Source: Burkholderiales bacterium | Lineage (GTDB): Bacteria; Pseudomonadota; Gammaproteobacteria; Burkholderiales; SG8-41 | Assembly: GCA_030683105.1 (NCBI GenBank) | Contig: JAUXMZ010000077.1 | Location: forward strand, 1 to 51,768 | Reading direction: 5' to 3' | Length of the DNA stretch: 51,768 nt | In this document: positions 25,102 to 32,750 of the stretch, in pieces | Layout of the letters: each line of letters opens with the position of its first letter | Position numbering within the stretch: position 1 is the stretch's first letter | Program-made: the position numbers and the translations under genes | The notes under the pieces: generated by a model | The model's input: only the letters and a program-made list of their open reading frames with translations | What the model was told of the DNA's origin: nothing | Database searches by the model: none

Positions 25102-25824
25102 ATGGCAAACACCGATCATGTTCTGGTCGTCGACGACGACGCTGAAATCCGCAATTTATTGCGCGAATACCTGCAGAAGAACGGTTACCGCGTGACCGCG
25201 GTGGCCGATGGCAAGGGTATGTGGACTGCGTTCGACGCGGGTCGGGCGGATATCGTGGTGCTGGATCTGATGCTGCCCGGCGAGGACGGACTCACGCTGT
25301 GCCGCAATCTGCGCGCGCGTTCCGAAGTGCCGGTGATCATGCTCACGGCGCGCGGCGAGGAGACCGACCGCATCGTGGGCCTGGAGATGGGGGCCGACGA
25401 CTATCTCGCCAAGCCTTTCAATCCGCGCGAACTGCTGGCCCGCATCAAGAGCATACTGCGGCGCAGCCGCACGCTTCCGGACAATCTGCAACCCGAAGAG
25501 GCGAGCTCGATCCGCTTTGCCGGCTGGACCCTCGATCTGGAGGCGCGCAACCTGCTGTCGCCGGAGGGCGTGGTGGTGGCGTTGAGCGGCACCGAATACA
25601 AGCTGCTGCGCATTTTCCTGAACCATCCGAACCGCGTGCTCAACCGCGACCAGTTGATCGACCTCATGCTCTCGCGCGAGGCCTCGCCTTTCGACCGCAG
25701 CATCGATGTGCAGGTGAGCCGCCTGCGGCACCGGCTGGACGAGGGTGCGAAGGAGCCGGCTATCATCAAGACGGTGCGTGGCGAAGGCTACGTGCTGTCG
25801 GTGGCGGTGGAAGTGGAAAAATAA
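25102..25824 (+). CDS. OmpR-family response regulator
   Basis: A 240-residue two-component regulator. The receiver domain spans about 1-122 with acidic pocket D11-D13, phosphoacceptor D55 (VVLDLMLP), T82 and K104 (AKPFNP). The C-terminal winged helix spans about 137-236 (FAGWTLDLEARNLLSP, LSGTEYKLLRIFL, RSIDVQVSRLRHRL, IKTVRGEGYVL). It is followed immediately by its kinase gene: stop and start share bases (TAATG at 25822-25826). It is divergent from the Spy-like gene, which it probably controls together with its own operon. Confidence 0.95.
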   Translation: MANTDHVLVVDDDAEIRNLLREYLQKNGYRVTAVADGKGMWTAFDAGRADIVVLDLMLPGEDGLTLCRNLRARSEVPVIMLTARGEETDRIVGLEMGADDYLAKPFNPRELLARIKSILRRSRTLPDNLQPEEASSIRFAGWTLDLEARNLLSPEGVVVALSGTEYKLLRIFLNHPNRVLNRDQLIDLMLSREASPFDRSIDVQVSRLRHRLDEGAKEPAIIKTVRGEGYVLSVAVEVEK

Positions 25825-27275
25825 TGCGCTGGCTGCCGCGCTCGCTGTTCAGCCGCATGGTGATCATTCTGCTGGGCGGGCTGATCGTGGCGCAGTTGGT
25901 GAGCTTCGCCATTTTCTGGCAGGAGCGCGGCCAGCTCATGGTGCAAAGCGGCGGCATGCGCTCGGCGCAGCGCATAGCCGATATCGTCAGGCTCATCGAT
26001 CCGCTGTCTGCCGCCGAACGCGCGCGGATCATCAGCGTCGTCGATGCCCCGCCGTTGCGGGTGTCGCTGACCCAGCCGCCGCTGGCGCTCGCGCAGACCG
26101 ATTCCGACAAGACCGAACAGGCCGCGCGCTTTTCAGCCATGCTCAGGCGTTATCTGGGGGACGAGCGACCGCTGGTGGTCAACGTCACCAGCGCGCCCCC
26201 GGCGTGGGCGATGGCTTATGGCGGGCCGGGACGGGGCCAGGGCCAGGGCCAGGGCCAGGGCGCCGGCATGATGGCGGGACCGGGAATGATGGCGGGGCCC
26301 GGCATGATGTACGGGCAGCCCGGCGCCGTGGCGCGCGGCATTTCATTCGTGGTGCAGGCACGCCTCCAGGACGGCACGCTCGTCACGTTCAGTTCGCGGC
26401 CGCCCATCGATACCACGACCTGGCCGTACCGGCTGCTGCTGAGCCTGAGTGTTTTGCTGGTGACGGTGATCGCGCTGACGCTCGTTGCGGTGCGCTGGCT
26501 GACGCGGCCGCTCAAGACCCTGGCCGAAGCTGCGGAGCAACTCGGCGCCGACATCAACCGGCCGCCGCTCGATGAACGCGGTCCGCTCGAAGTGAGCCGG
26601 GCGGCGCGCGCATTCAACATCATGCAGCAGCGGCTCGCCACCTTCATCAACGATCGCACGCGCGTGCTTGCCGCGATGTCGCATGATTTGAAGACGCCGA
26701 TCACGCGATTGCGTTTGCGCGCAGAACTCCTCGACGATGAGCAGCTGCGCACAAAGTTCATCAAGGACCTCGAAGAAATGGAGGCGATGGTGAGCGCCAC
26801 ACTGGATTTCATGCGCGGACTGGAAAATCGCGAGACGGCAAAGCCGCTGGACGTCATGGCGCTGCTCGAGAGCCTGCAGGAAGACGCGAGGGAAGTGGAC
26901 GGCAAGGTCGAGATCGAGGGCAAAACGCTGAAGCCGTATCTCGGCCATCCGCAGGCGCTCAAACGCTGCCTGAGCAATCTGATCGGCAATGCCGTCCACT
27001 ATGGCAAGGCGGCGGCGATCAAAGTGGTCGACTCAGCAGACCAGTTGCGGATTTGTATCCGTGATCAGGGGCCGGGAATTCCGGAGAACGAACTTGCGCG
27101 CGTGTTCGAGCCGTTTTACCGGCTCGAGGCGTCTCGCAGCCGCGATACCGGCGGCACGGGCCTCGGACTGAGCATTGCGCGCAACATCGCCCGCGCGCAC
27201 GGCGGCGACATTATCCTGCGCAATCTGCCGCAAGGCGGGCTCGAAGCGGAGCTCACGCTGCCGCGCAGCGGCTGA
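25824..27275 (+). CDS. Sensor histidine kinase with Gly/Met-rich periplasmic loop
   Basis: A 483-residue kinase. Membrane segments are near 12-32 and 203-224, enclosing a periplasmic sensor of about 170 residues. Within it, residues 133-167 are Gly/Gln/Met-rich, with a GQ repeat and GPGMM twice (near 152-156 and 158-162) plus an MM before them. HAMP covers about 225-277; the H-box is MSHDLKTP (H287); the N box is NLIGNAVHYG; the G boxes are DQGPGIPE and TGGTGLGLS. It is translationally coupled to the regulator by one overlapping base. The loop shares its repeat type with the Spy-like target protein, hinting that both bind the same ligand, perhaps a soft metal. Confidence 0.95.
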   Translation: MRWLPRSLFSRMVIILLGGLIVAQLVSFAIFWQERGQLMVQSGGMRSAQRIADIVRLIDPLSAAERARIISVVDAPPLRVSLTQPPLALAQTDSDKTEQAARFSAMLRRYLGDERPLVVNVTSAPPAWAMAYGGPGRGQGQGQGQGAGMMAGPGMMAGPGMMYGQPGAVARGISFVVQARLQDGTLVTFSSRPPIDTTTWPYRLLLSLSVLLVTVIALTLVAVRWLTRPLKTLAEAAEQLGADINRPPLDERGPLEVSRAARAFNIMQQRLATFINDRTRVLAAMSHDLKTPITRLRLRAELLDDEQLRTKFIKDLEEMEAMVSATLDFMRGLENRETAKPLDVMALLESLQEDAREVDGKVEIEGKTLKPYLGHPQALKRCLSNLIGNAVHYGKAAAIKVVDSADQLRICIRDQGPGIPENELARVFEPFYRLEASRSRDTGGTGLGLSIARNIARAHGGDIILRNLPQGGLEAELTLPRSG

Positions 27276-27330
27276 GGCCGGCGGGCATTTGCGGGATGAT
27301 GATGTGGCGCTTGCTGAGGAGGTTGGGGTG

Positions 27331-27909
27331 TTACGCCTGGCTACGCTTGCGCCGCTTTCTGGTCTCACGGGTGTGAGTTGAACGCAAGACCCGCACGTCC
27401 GCCGCGATGGCGGCGCGGGCCCGATCGATCTCGCCTGGCTCCACCGCGTGCGTATCGCGTAGCCGCTCGCGAAGGGTGTTCGCCTTGAGAATCCGGTGCG
27501 CCAGTCCGGCGCGGCACCAAATCCGGTCGCGTTCCTCGCCGCGCACGTACTTCGATACTGCAGCGTCATGCGGCTCCAGGCACCATGCTGTGACCCCGGT
27601 GGCGAGCGGCAGTGCGATCAGGCGCTCTTCCCAACCCGCGGGCAGGCTCGGGAGAAAAGGCGACACCGGATCGGCATAAATGCCGTGACGGCGGTGAAAG
27701 GCGCTGCCTTCGCCGAGCGTGCGGGCGATCTCGTCGATGCGGCCGGGATCGGACTTGGGATAGAGATCGACGTCTATTGAACCGATCATCTCCTCGGGCG
27801 GATCGAGTGTCGCGCCGAGAATCGAAAGGCTGCCGACGATCACGAAGTCGCGGTGGCGAATCAGCCGCTTTGCCGCGGCGAGAAGGCGGGCCAGTTCAAG
27901 CCGCTTCAC
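27331..27909 (-). CDS. Nucleotidyltransferase-like protein (DUF6036 type), probable toxin partner
   Basis: A 192-residue protein with a nucleotidyltransferase fold pattern: FVIVGSLSILGATL (G26-S27) then SIDVDLYP (D46, D48), the Gly-Ser plus Asp-x-Asp arrangement of polymerase-beta-like enzymes. Later ALPLATGVTAWCLEPHDAAVSKY resembles the DUF6036/AbiEii-like group, which includes type IV toxins. The C-terminus is very basic (RETRKRRKRSQA). The start overlaps the ribbon-helix-helix gene by 14 bases, as in two-gene toxin-antitoxin cassettes. The enzymatic role is inferred from family motifs. Confidence 0.78.
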   Translation of the reverse strand: MKRLELARLLAAAKRLIRHRDFVIVGSLSILGATLDPPEEMIGSIDVDLYPKSDPGRIDEIARTLGEGSAFHRRHGIYADPVSPFLPSLPAGWEERLIALPLATGVTAWCLEPHDAAVSKYVRGEERDRIWCRAGLAHRILKANTLRERLRDTHAVEPGEIDRARAAIAADVRVLRSTHTRETRKRRKRSQA

Positions 27910-28399
27910 GAGTGGCGCCGGCGCTGGAGAACGGCGAGTTGCCCGCGAGCGCGGCCGGGCTCAGGCCGTGGTAGCCCTCGCCCATGGCGCGGGCAATCGC
28001 CCGGGGACCCTCCGCGATCAGGCGTGACCACGCCTCGATGTAGATGGGGCTTGCGAGCCGCGCGCGTTTCCAGCGCCGTATCTCGGCGGCAGCCTGTTCG
28101 AGTGTGCTGCGCTGCTCAGCCGCGGCGGCACGCTCGAGATGGCCGGCCAGGCGCTTGTGCCAGGCGACGCGGCGGGTATCGTCCGCTTGTTTGTGCGCGC
28201 GCGCTGCGCGCGCCTGCGCGATCGGCGCCGATTCCCGGTCCAGTGTGCCCACGGCCGGAAGGCGCGTGCGCAGGATTTCCTCGATCAGCGCGTTGGCGCT
28301 GCAATAGCGACCCGAGCGGGAGGAGATTTCCAGCGCGGCACGGTCGAGCGCGCGCCAGAGCCCGGCATCAAGGCGAATGCTGCGTGAAACACGGCTCAT
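27896..28399 (-). CDS. Ribbon-helix-helix protein, probable autoregulator/antitoxin
   Basis: A 167-residue protein. Residues 1-48 (SRVSRSIRLDAGLWRALDRA, then SANALIEEILR) look like a ribbon-helix-helix DNA-binding domain. The remaining 120 residues are Ala/Arg-rich and probably helical, without a known domain; they include GEGYHGLSPAALAG near the end. It is the first gene of a pair with the nucleotidyltransferase gene (14-base overlap). ATG 28399 starts just six bases from an inverted repeat (28405-28431) that can serve as its operator. An antitoxin role is inferred from layout, not from a named family. Confidence 0.7.
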   Translation of the reverse strand: MSRVSRSIRLDAGLWRALDRAALEISSRSGRYCSANALIEEILRTRLPAVGTLDRESAPIAQARAARAHKQADDTRRVAWHKRLAGHLERAAAAEQRSTLEQAAAEIRRWKRARLASPIYIEAWSRLIAEGPRAIARAMGEGYHGLSPAALAGNSPFSSAGATREAA

Positions 28400-28404
28400 A
28401 CGTG

Positions 28405-28431
28405 TGATACCAAAAGTAGAATGTGGTATCA
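28405..28431. promoter_or_regulatory. Operator-like inverted repeat upstream of the ribbon-helix-helix gene
   Basis: TGATACCA (28405-28412) and TGGTATCA (28424-28431) are exact inverted repeats separated by 11 bases. They end six bases from the start codon of the minus-strand ribbon-helix-helix gene, where an autorepressor would be expected to bind. Confidence 0.75.
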
Positions 28432-28810
28432 GAATAACCGGTCGCTGCCTTGCATGCAAGCACTGCATAAGACCGGACAGCATTTGCCTGACAATGCTTT
28501 CATGCTGGCGGAATAAGGATTACGCTTGAGTGAAGTGCCGGAGGGCGCTGCTTCGCTGATGTGAAAGCTTGAGCGTGTAGGAGAAAGCGTGTCGCCTGAG
28601 AGATATTATGTAATCCGTTGTTTTTATTGATATTTATGTGATAACGAGAGGGCGAAGGAAAGCCACGCAGGAGGAAGTTCGATGGATGATCTCAGCGTCT
28701 TCGCGCAGATACCCGCGCACTACGCAACGATCTCCAGGCCCCGCCTCTGCACCAAGCGCCACGTCGTAATTGCGTTGGTGTGGCGCATCCTGATGGGGGA
28801 TGATCGTGAA
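28432..28810. other. Intergenic stretch between two toxin-antitoxin-like pairs
   Basis: No gene is recognised. A plus-strand open frame starting at 28682 runs into mazF on the opposite strand and is a shadow. A promoter for the ribbon-helix-helix gene should lie at the left end. Confidence 0.4.
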
Positions 28811-29134
28811 TCAGTGAATTCCCAGTTGAATCCTGATGGCGCGCTCGATGCCAAGCATTTCCGACGGGGATACCTTGCCAATTCGCTTCTTGAGCCGCTG
28901 CTTGTCCGCTGTCATGATCTGGTCCGCCATCACTTTGCCTTGGGCGCCCTTGACCTCGATCCGGGATTCGAACACGTAGAGCTTGGTTGTATTGCTGGTC
29001 ACGGGAACTACCTGCACGCGGTTCATGGCCCCGTTGGATGCATCGTTGCTGACAATGACCGCCGGTCGGGTCTTCCTGACTTCGGAGCCCGTGGCGGGTT
29101 CGAAATCCACCCACCAGACCTCACCGCGTTTCAT
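28811..29134 (-). CDS. mazF: MazF/PemK-family endoribonuclease toxin
   Basis: A 107-residue toxin of the MazF/PemK family: [17 protein letters not shown] at the N-terminus, [11 protein letters not shown] (conserved Arg-Pro-Ala-Val-x-Val-Ser), [12 protein letters not shown] (Thr of the active site) and [15 protein letters not shown]. These cut single-stranded mRNA and slow growth when the antitoxin is lost. ATG 29134 is preferred (GGAG upstream); GTG 29140 is in frame. It overlaps the antitoxin gene by 14 bases. All catalytic blocks look intact. Confidence 0.93.
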   Translation of the reverse strand: MKRGEVWWVDFEPATGSEVRKTRPAVIVSNDASNGAMNRVQVVPVTSNTTKLYVFESRIEVKGAQGKVMADQIMTADKQRLKKRIGKVSPSEMLGIERAIRIQLGIH

Positions 29135-29348
29135 CGACACTCCCGATCAGGCCCTCCGTCCAGGCGCGCGCCTCGCGCTCGCGCGCTGCATCCCGTGCCG
29201 CCTCGCGATACTGGGCCCCAAGATCCTTCTGCGCGACATGCGGGCGGGCGAGATTTTCGATGAACTTGCTGATGCTGCCGCGCCCTACGACCCGGTGGAG
29301 GCCTTCGTATACCGAGTCTTCAATCAATATGGTAAGTTTTTTGCTCAT
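29121..29348 (-). CDS. Antitoxin of the MazF pair
   Basis: A 75-residue protein upstream of, and overlapping, mazF. The first 40 residues ([20 protein letters not shown], then [12 protein letters not shown]) fit a ribbon-helix-helix DNA-binding fold; the charged C-terminal tail ([14 protein letters not shown]) would wrap MazF. Gene order antitoxin-toxin and the overlap are typical. It is not the AbrB-type MazE of E. coli. The promoter region is AT-rich upstream of 29348. Confidence 0.85.
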   Translation of the reverse strand: MSKKLTILIEDSVYEGLHRVVGRGSISKFIENLARPHVAQKDLGAQYREAARDAAREREARAWTEGLIGSVDETR

Positions 29349-29633
29349 GGCAGGATCCTGTAATTGACACGTATGATTATACGTGTCCAGCCCGCCAGTG
29401 TCATTCCGTGCGGTATCGCATGTCGAGAGTAAACACGCATAGCTTGTTGCGGTGGAGACTTACCTTCAGGTTATGTCAGAGCCAATACGCCGGAGCCAAA
29501 GTGACCAGCACCGGGGCTGCCCCCCGGCAATAAGCAAAGAGAGCAGGTCCTAATATGCCGGCTTGTTTCCATTTCCCGCCCATAGAGTAAACTTTGCACA
29601 TCGGATTTCTTAATCTTGTGAGGAGCATTTTCC

Positions 29634-30356
29634 ATGCGTTACGAACTCTACTACTGGCCGGGCATCCAGGGGCGCGGCGAGTTTGTTCGCCTTGCGCTCG
29701 AGGAGGCTGCGGCCGATTACGTTGACGTGGCGCGCATGCCCGAGAGTGACGGGATGGGCGTGCCGGCGTTGATGCGGCTTCTGGAAGACAAGGCGACCGG
29801 GCGCCCGCCGTTTGCGCCGCCGATACTCAAGTGCGGCAAGCAGGTGATCGCGCAGACCGCCAACATCCTGCAGTTCCTGGGCCCGCGTCTGAACCTGGTG
29901 CCGCAAGCCGAAGCGACCCGCGTCTGGGCGCATCAGTTGCAGCTCACGATCACTGACCTGGTGACCGAGATCCACGACAGTCATCACCCGATAGCCGGCA
30001 GCCTCTACTATCATGAGCAGAAACCGGAAGCGCAGCGGCGCGCCGCGGATTTAAGGACGGTGCGTCTGCCGAAGTTCCTCGGCTACTTCGAGGACGTGCT
30101 GGGCCGCAATGGCGGCAAGAACATGGTCGGCAAGACGTTGTCCTATGTCGATCTGTCGGTGTTCCAGGTCGTCGATGGTCTCAATTACGCTTTTCCAAAG
30201 GCCATGGCGCGCCTGCAACCCGCATGGCCGCAATTGCTGGCGCTGCATCAGCGGGTCATGGCGCATCCGCGCATTGCCGCGTATCTGGCGTCTGGGCGCC
30301 GCCTGCCGTTCAGCACGGAAGGGCTTTTCCGCTACTATCCCGAACTCGATGGTTAG
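29634..30356 (+). CDS. Glutathione S-transferase
   Basis: A 240-residue cytosolic glutathione transferase. The thioredoxin-like N-domain starts RYELYYWPGIQGRGEFVRLAL, with Tyr near the catalytic position as in the alpha/mu/pi-like classes, and QTANILQFLGPRL holds the glutathione contact (QTANI, replacing the more usual QSxAI). The helical C-domain includes TLSYVDLSVFQVVDGL, the N-capping box. GAGGAG precedes the ATG. It is followed after 18 bases by the cbpA-like gene, so the three genes to 31644 may be one stress operon. Confidence 0.92.
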   Translation: MRYELYYWPGIQGRGEFVRLALEEAAADYVDVARMPESDGMGVPALMRLLEDKATGRPPFAPPILKCGKQVIAQTANILQFLGPRLNLVPQAEATRVWAHQLQLTITDLVTEIHDSHHPIAGSLYYHEQKPEAQRRAADLRTVRLPKFLGYFEDVLGRNGGKNMVGKTLSYVDLSVFQVVDGLNYAFPKAMARLQPAWPQLLALHQRVMAHPRIAAYLASGRRLPFSTEGLFRYYPELDG

Positions 30357-30374
30357 AGATTCCGTGAGCAATAA

Positions 30375-31328
30375 ATGAAATATAAAGACTATTACGACAC
30401 CCTCGGCGTCAAGCGTGACGCGGGTGCCGAAGAGATCAAGAAAGCTTATCGCAAGCTCGCGCACAAGTATCATCCGGACGTTTCCAAGGATCCCCAGGGA
30501 GAGGAGAAATTCAAGGAGGTCGCGGAAGCCTACGAAACGCTCAAAGATCCCGAGAAACGCGCGGCTTACGACCAGCTCGGCAGTTACCAGCCAGGGCAGG
30601 ATTTCCGGCCGCCGCCGGACTGGGCCAGGCAGTTCGGCGATTCGAAGTCCTCGTTCGAGGACATCGATCTGGAGGATCTGCTGGCGGGACTCGCAGCGGG
30701 CCGGCATCGCGCGGGACCCGGGGCAGGGCAAATCAGGATGCCCGGACAGGATTACGAAGTCACGGCCCATATCTCGCTCGAGGAAGCGTTCCGCGGCACG
30801 GAAGTCGAACTGAATCTGACCGTGCCTGAATACGACGGGAAAGGTTTCCTGCATCGCGTGCCCCGCACCTTCAAAGTGCGCATTCCCAAGGGCGCGGCCG
30901 ATGGACAGCGCTTGCGGCTGGCCGGCAGGGGCGGGAAAGGAATCAATGGCGGCCGGGATGGCGATCTGTATCTGAATATCGCATTGCACCTCCACCCGTT
31001 GTTTCGCGTGAGCGGGCATGACCTGTATCTCGATCTGCCGTTAGCCCCGTGGGAAGCGGTGTTGGGCGCGACCGTGGAAGTGCCGACTTTGAGCGGGCCG
31101 GTCCGTCTGAAAGTGCCGCCGAATACCCGTGCGGGGCAGCAGCTGCGGCTTTCCAAGCGTGGACTGCCCAAACCGCACGGCGGCGAGGGCCATCTCTTCG
31201 CCATTGCGCAGATTGTCGTGCCCACCGCGGCAGGCGAACATGAACGCGCGTTGTTCAAGCAACTCGCGGACGGCTCGACGTTTAATCCGCGCGGGCACTT
31301 TCAACAGGAGGCGAGCAGTGGAAGCTAA
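30375..31328 (+). CDS. cbpA: CbpA-like DnaJ-type co-chaperone (curved DNA-binding protein)
   Basis: A 317-residue class II J-protein. The J domain spans about 4-69 with HPD at [10 protein letters not shown], followed by a G/F-like linker ([20 protein letters not shown]) and two beta-barrel substrate domains ([72 protein letters not shown]). There is no zinc finger. CbpA assists DnaK and can bind curved DNA. The next gene encodes a CbpM-like modulator, starting inside this gene's last codons, as in E. coli. Confidence 0.95.
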   Translation: MKYKDYYDTLGVKRDAGAEEIKKAYRKLAHKYHPDVSKDPQGEEKFKEVAEAYETLKDPEKRAAYDQLGSYQPGQDFRPPPDWARQFGDSKSSFEDIDLEDLLAGLAAGRHRAGPGAGQIRMPGQDYEVTAHISLEEAFRGTEVELNLTVPEYDGKGFLHRVPRTFKVRIPKGAADGQRLRLAGRGGKGINGGRDGDLYLNIALHLHPLFRVSGHDLYLDLPLAPWEAVLGATVEVPTLSGPVRLKVPPNTRAGQQLRLSKRGLPKPHGGEGHLFAIAQIVVPTAAGEHERALFKQLADGSTFNPRGHFQQEASSGS

Positions 31329-31644
31329 ACAAGTTGAAGCCGTATGGCTAACCGAAGACCGCGAGTTCTCGCTCGCCGAACTCGCGGAACTCTCAGGACT
31401 TTCCGAACCGGATCTGCACGAACTCGTTGACTACGGCGCCATCTCGCCCATGAATCCGGATTCCCCGCAGTGGGTATTCAAGGGGGAATGTGTGGTCACT
31501 GTCCGCGCGGCTTGCCGGCTGCGCGTCAACTTTGATCTCGAACCGCACGCAGTGGCTCTGGTGGTTTCACTTCTGGAACGCATACACGATCTCGAAGCGC
31601 AGCTCACCCGCCTGCGCGCGCAAATGCCTCACGGTTCTCAATAG
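31318..31644 (+). CDS. cbpM: CbpM-like chaperone modulator (MerR-like)
   Basis: A 108-residue protein starting at GTG 31318, which overlaps the last 11 bases of cbpA. AGGAGG (31306-31311) lies six bases before it, which decides this start. The sequence has [29 protein letters not shown], a MerR-like helix-turn-helix, then [37 protein letters not shown], a coiled-coil-like helix. CbpM binds the J domain of CbpA and inhibits it. Synteny makes the call firm. Confidence 0.92.
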   Translation: MEAKQVEAVWLTEDREFSLAELAELSGLSEPDLHELVDYGAISPMNPDSPQWVFKGECVVTVRAACRLRVNFDLEPHAVALVVSLLERIHDLEAQLTRLRAQMPHGSQ

Positions 31645-31776
31645 AGTGGGGTGGATGAGCGGCGGTCAATAGAGAGAGACGATTTTTCCACGGCATGGGA
31701 TTGGTTAAAACAAGAGGCGGGGGCTTAATTCCGCTAATATGCATTTAGTCCATTTTGAGTTTATTCCGGAGGCCAG

Positions 31777-32748
31777 ATGTTGCTCATGAACTTGTCGCGC
31801 CTGCTCGTCGCACTTGCAGTCTGTTCGGTGGCTGCCGCGTGGGCGCAGCCGGTGAGAAACTATCCTTCCAGGACGGTGCGCGTGGTGATCCCCTGGCCGG
31901 CGGGCGGCCTGACCGATGTCGCGGGACGCATCGTGTTCCAGAAAATGTCGGAGACGATGGGACAGCAGTTCGTGATCGACAACCGCGGCGGCGCATCCGG
32001 CACCATAGGCGCCGATCTGGTGGCGAAATCCGCACCTGATGGTTATACCCTGATGGTGCATTCCACGACCCACGTCGGCAATCCGCACGTTTACGGCAAG
32101 CTGCCTTATGACACGCTCAAGGATTTCGTTGGCGTCGGGCTACTGGTGGCGCAAACCGGACTGCTGGTGGTTCATCCGTCGCTGCCGGTAAAATCGGTCA
32201 GGGAACTCGTAGCACTTGCGAAGGCGCGTCCCGACCAATTGCTGTATGCGTCATCAGGCAGCGGCAGCTTTTCGCATCTTGCGATCGCCCTGCTGACGTC
32301 GATGACCGGGACGAAGATGGTGCACGTGCCCTACAAAGGCGGCGGGCCGTCGACCACGGCGCTGGTTTCGGGAGAGACGCAACTCCTGGTGGGCAGCCCG
32401 GCTGCGGTGCTGACGCAGATCAAGGCCAACCGCCTGCGCTTGCTGGCGGTGACTTCGGACACGCGGCTGCCGCAGTTTCCGGAGGTGCCGACGGTGGCCG
32501 AGGCCGGCGTTCCCGGCTACGAGTTCCGCGGCTGGGTCGGCGTGCTTGCGCCCGCCGGCACGCCCAAGGCCATCATCGACAGGCTCAATGCCGAGATCAA
32601 GAATGCGATGGACAGTCCGGATACAGTAAAGAGACTGGAGTCATTCGAACCGTGGACCATGACACCCGAGCAGACCGCGGCGCGGATCAGATCCGACTAT
32701 GACAAGTACGGCCAGCTCATCAAACTCACGGGTGTGCGCAACGAGTAG
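31777..32748 (+). CDS. TctC/Bug-family substrate-binding protein (MmgE/PrpD-linked)
   Basis: A 323-residue exported binding protein. Signal peptide about residues 1-23 (LLVALAVCSVAAAWAQ), then YPSRTVRVVIPWPAGGLTDV, GQQFVIDNRGGASGTIG, APDGYTL, HVPYKGGGPST and LAPAGTPKAII. GGAGG precedes ATG 31777. Only two bases separate its stop from the MmgE/PrpD start, so the two are co-translated. This is the clearest operon link in the window between a Bug protein and a catabolic enzyme, and suggests a tricarboxylate or methylcitrate-like ligand (inference). Confidence 0.95.
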   Translation: MLLMNLSRLLVALAVCSVAAAWAQPVRNYPSRTVRVVIPWPAGGLTDVAGRIVFQKMSETMGQQFVIDNRGGASGTIGADLVAKSAPDGYTLMVHSTTHVGNPHVYGKLPYDTLKDFVGVGLLVAQTGLLVVHPSLPVKSVRELVALAKARPDQLLYASSGSGSFSHLAIALLTSMTGTKMVHVPYKGGGPSTTALVSGETQLLVGSPAAVLTQIKANRLRLLAVTSDTRLPQFPEVPTVAEAGVPGYEFRGWVGVLAPAGTPKAIIDRLNAEIKNAMDSPDTVKRLESFEPWTMTPEQTAARIRSDYDKYGQLIKLTGVRNE

Positions 32749-32750
32749 CG

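Noticed and set aside
28682-29263. 193-codon plus-strand frame over mazF
   Set aside because: Opposite to a complete MazF gene; no family match.
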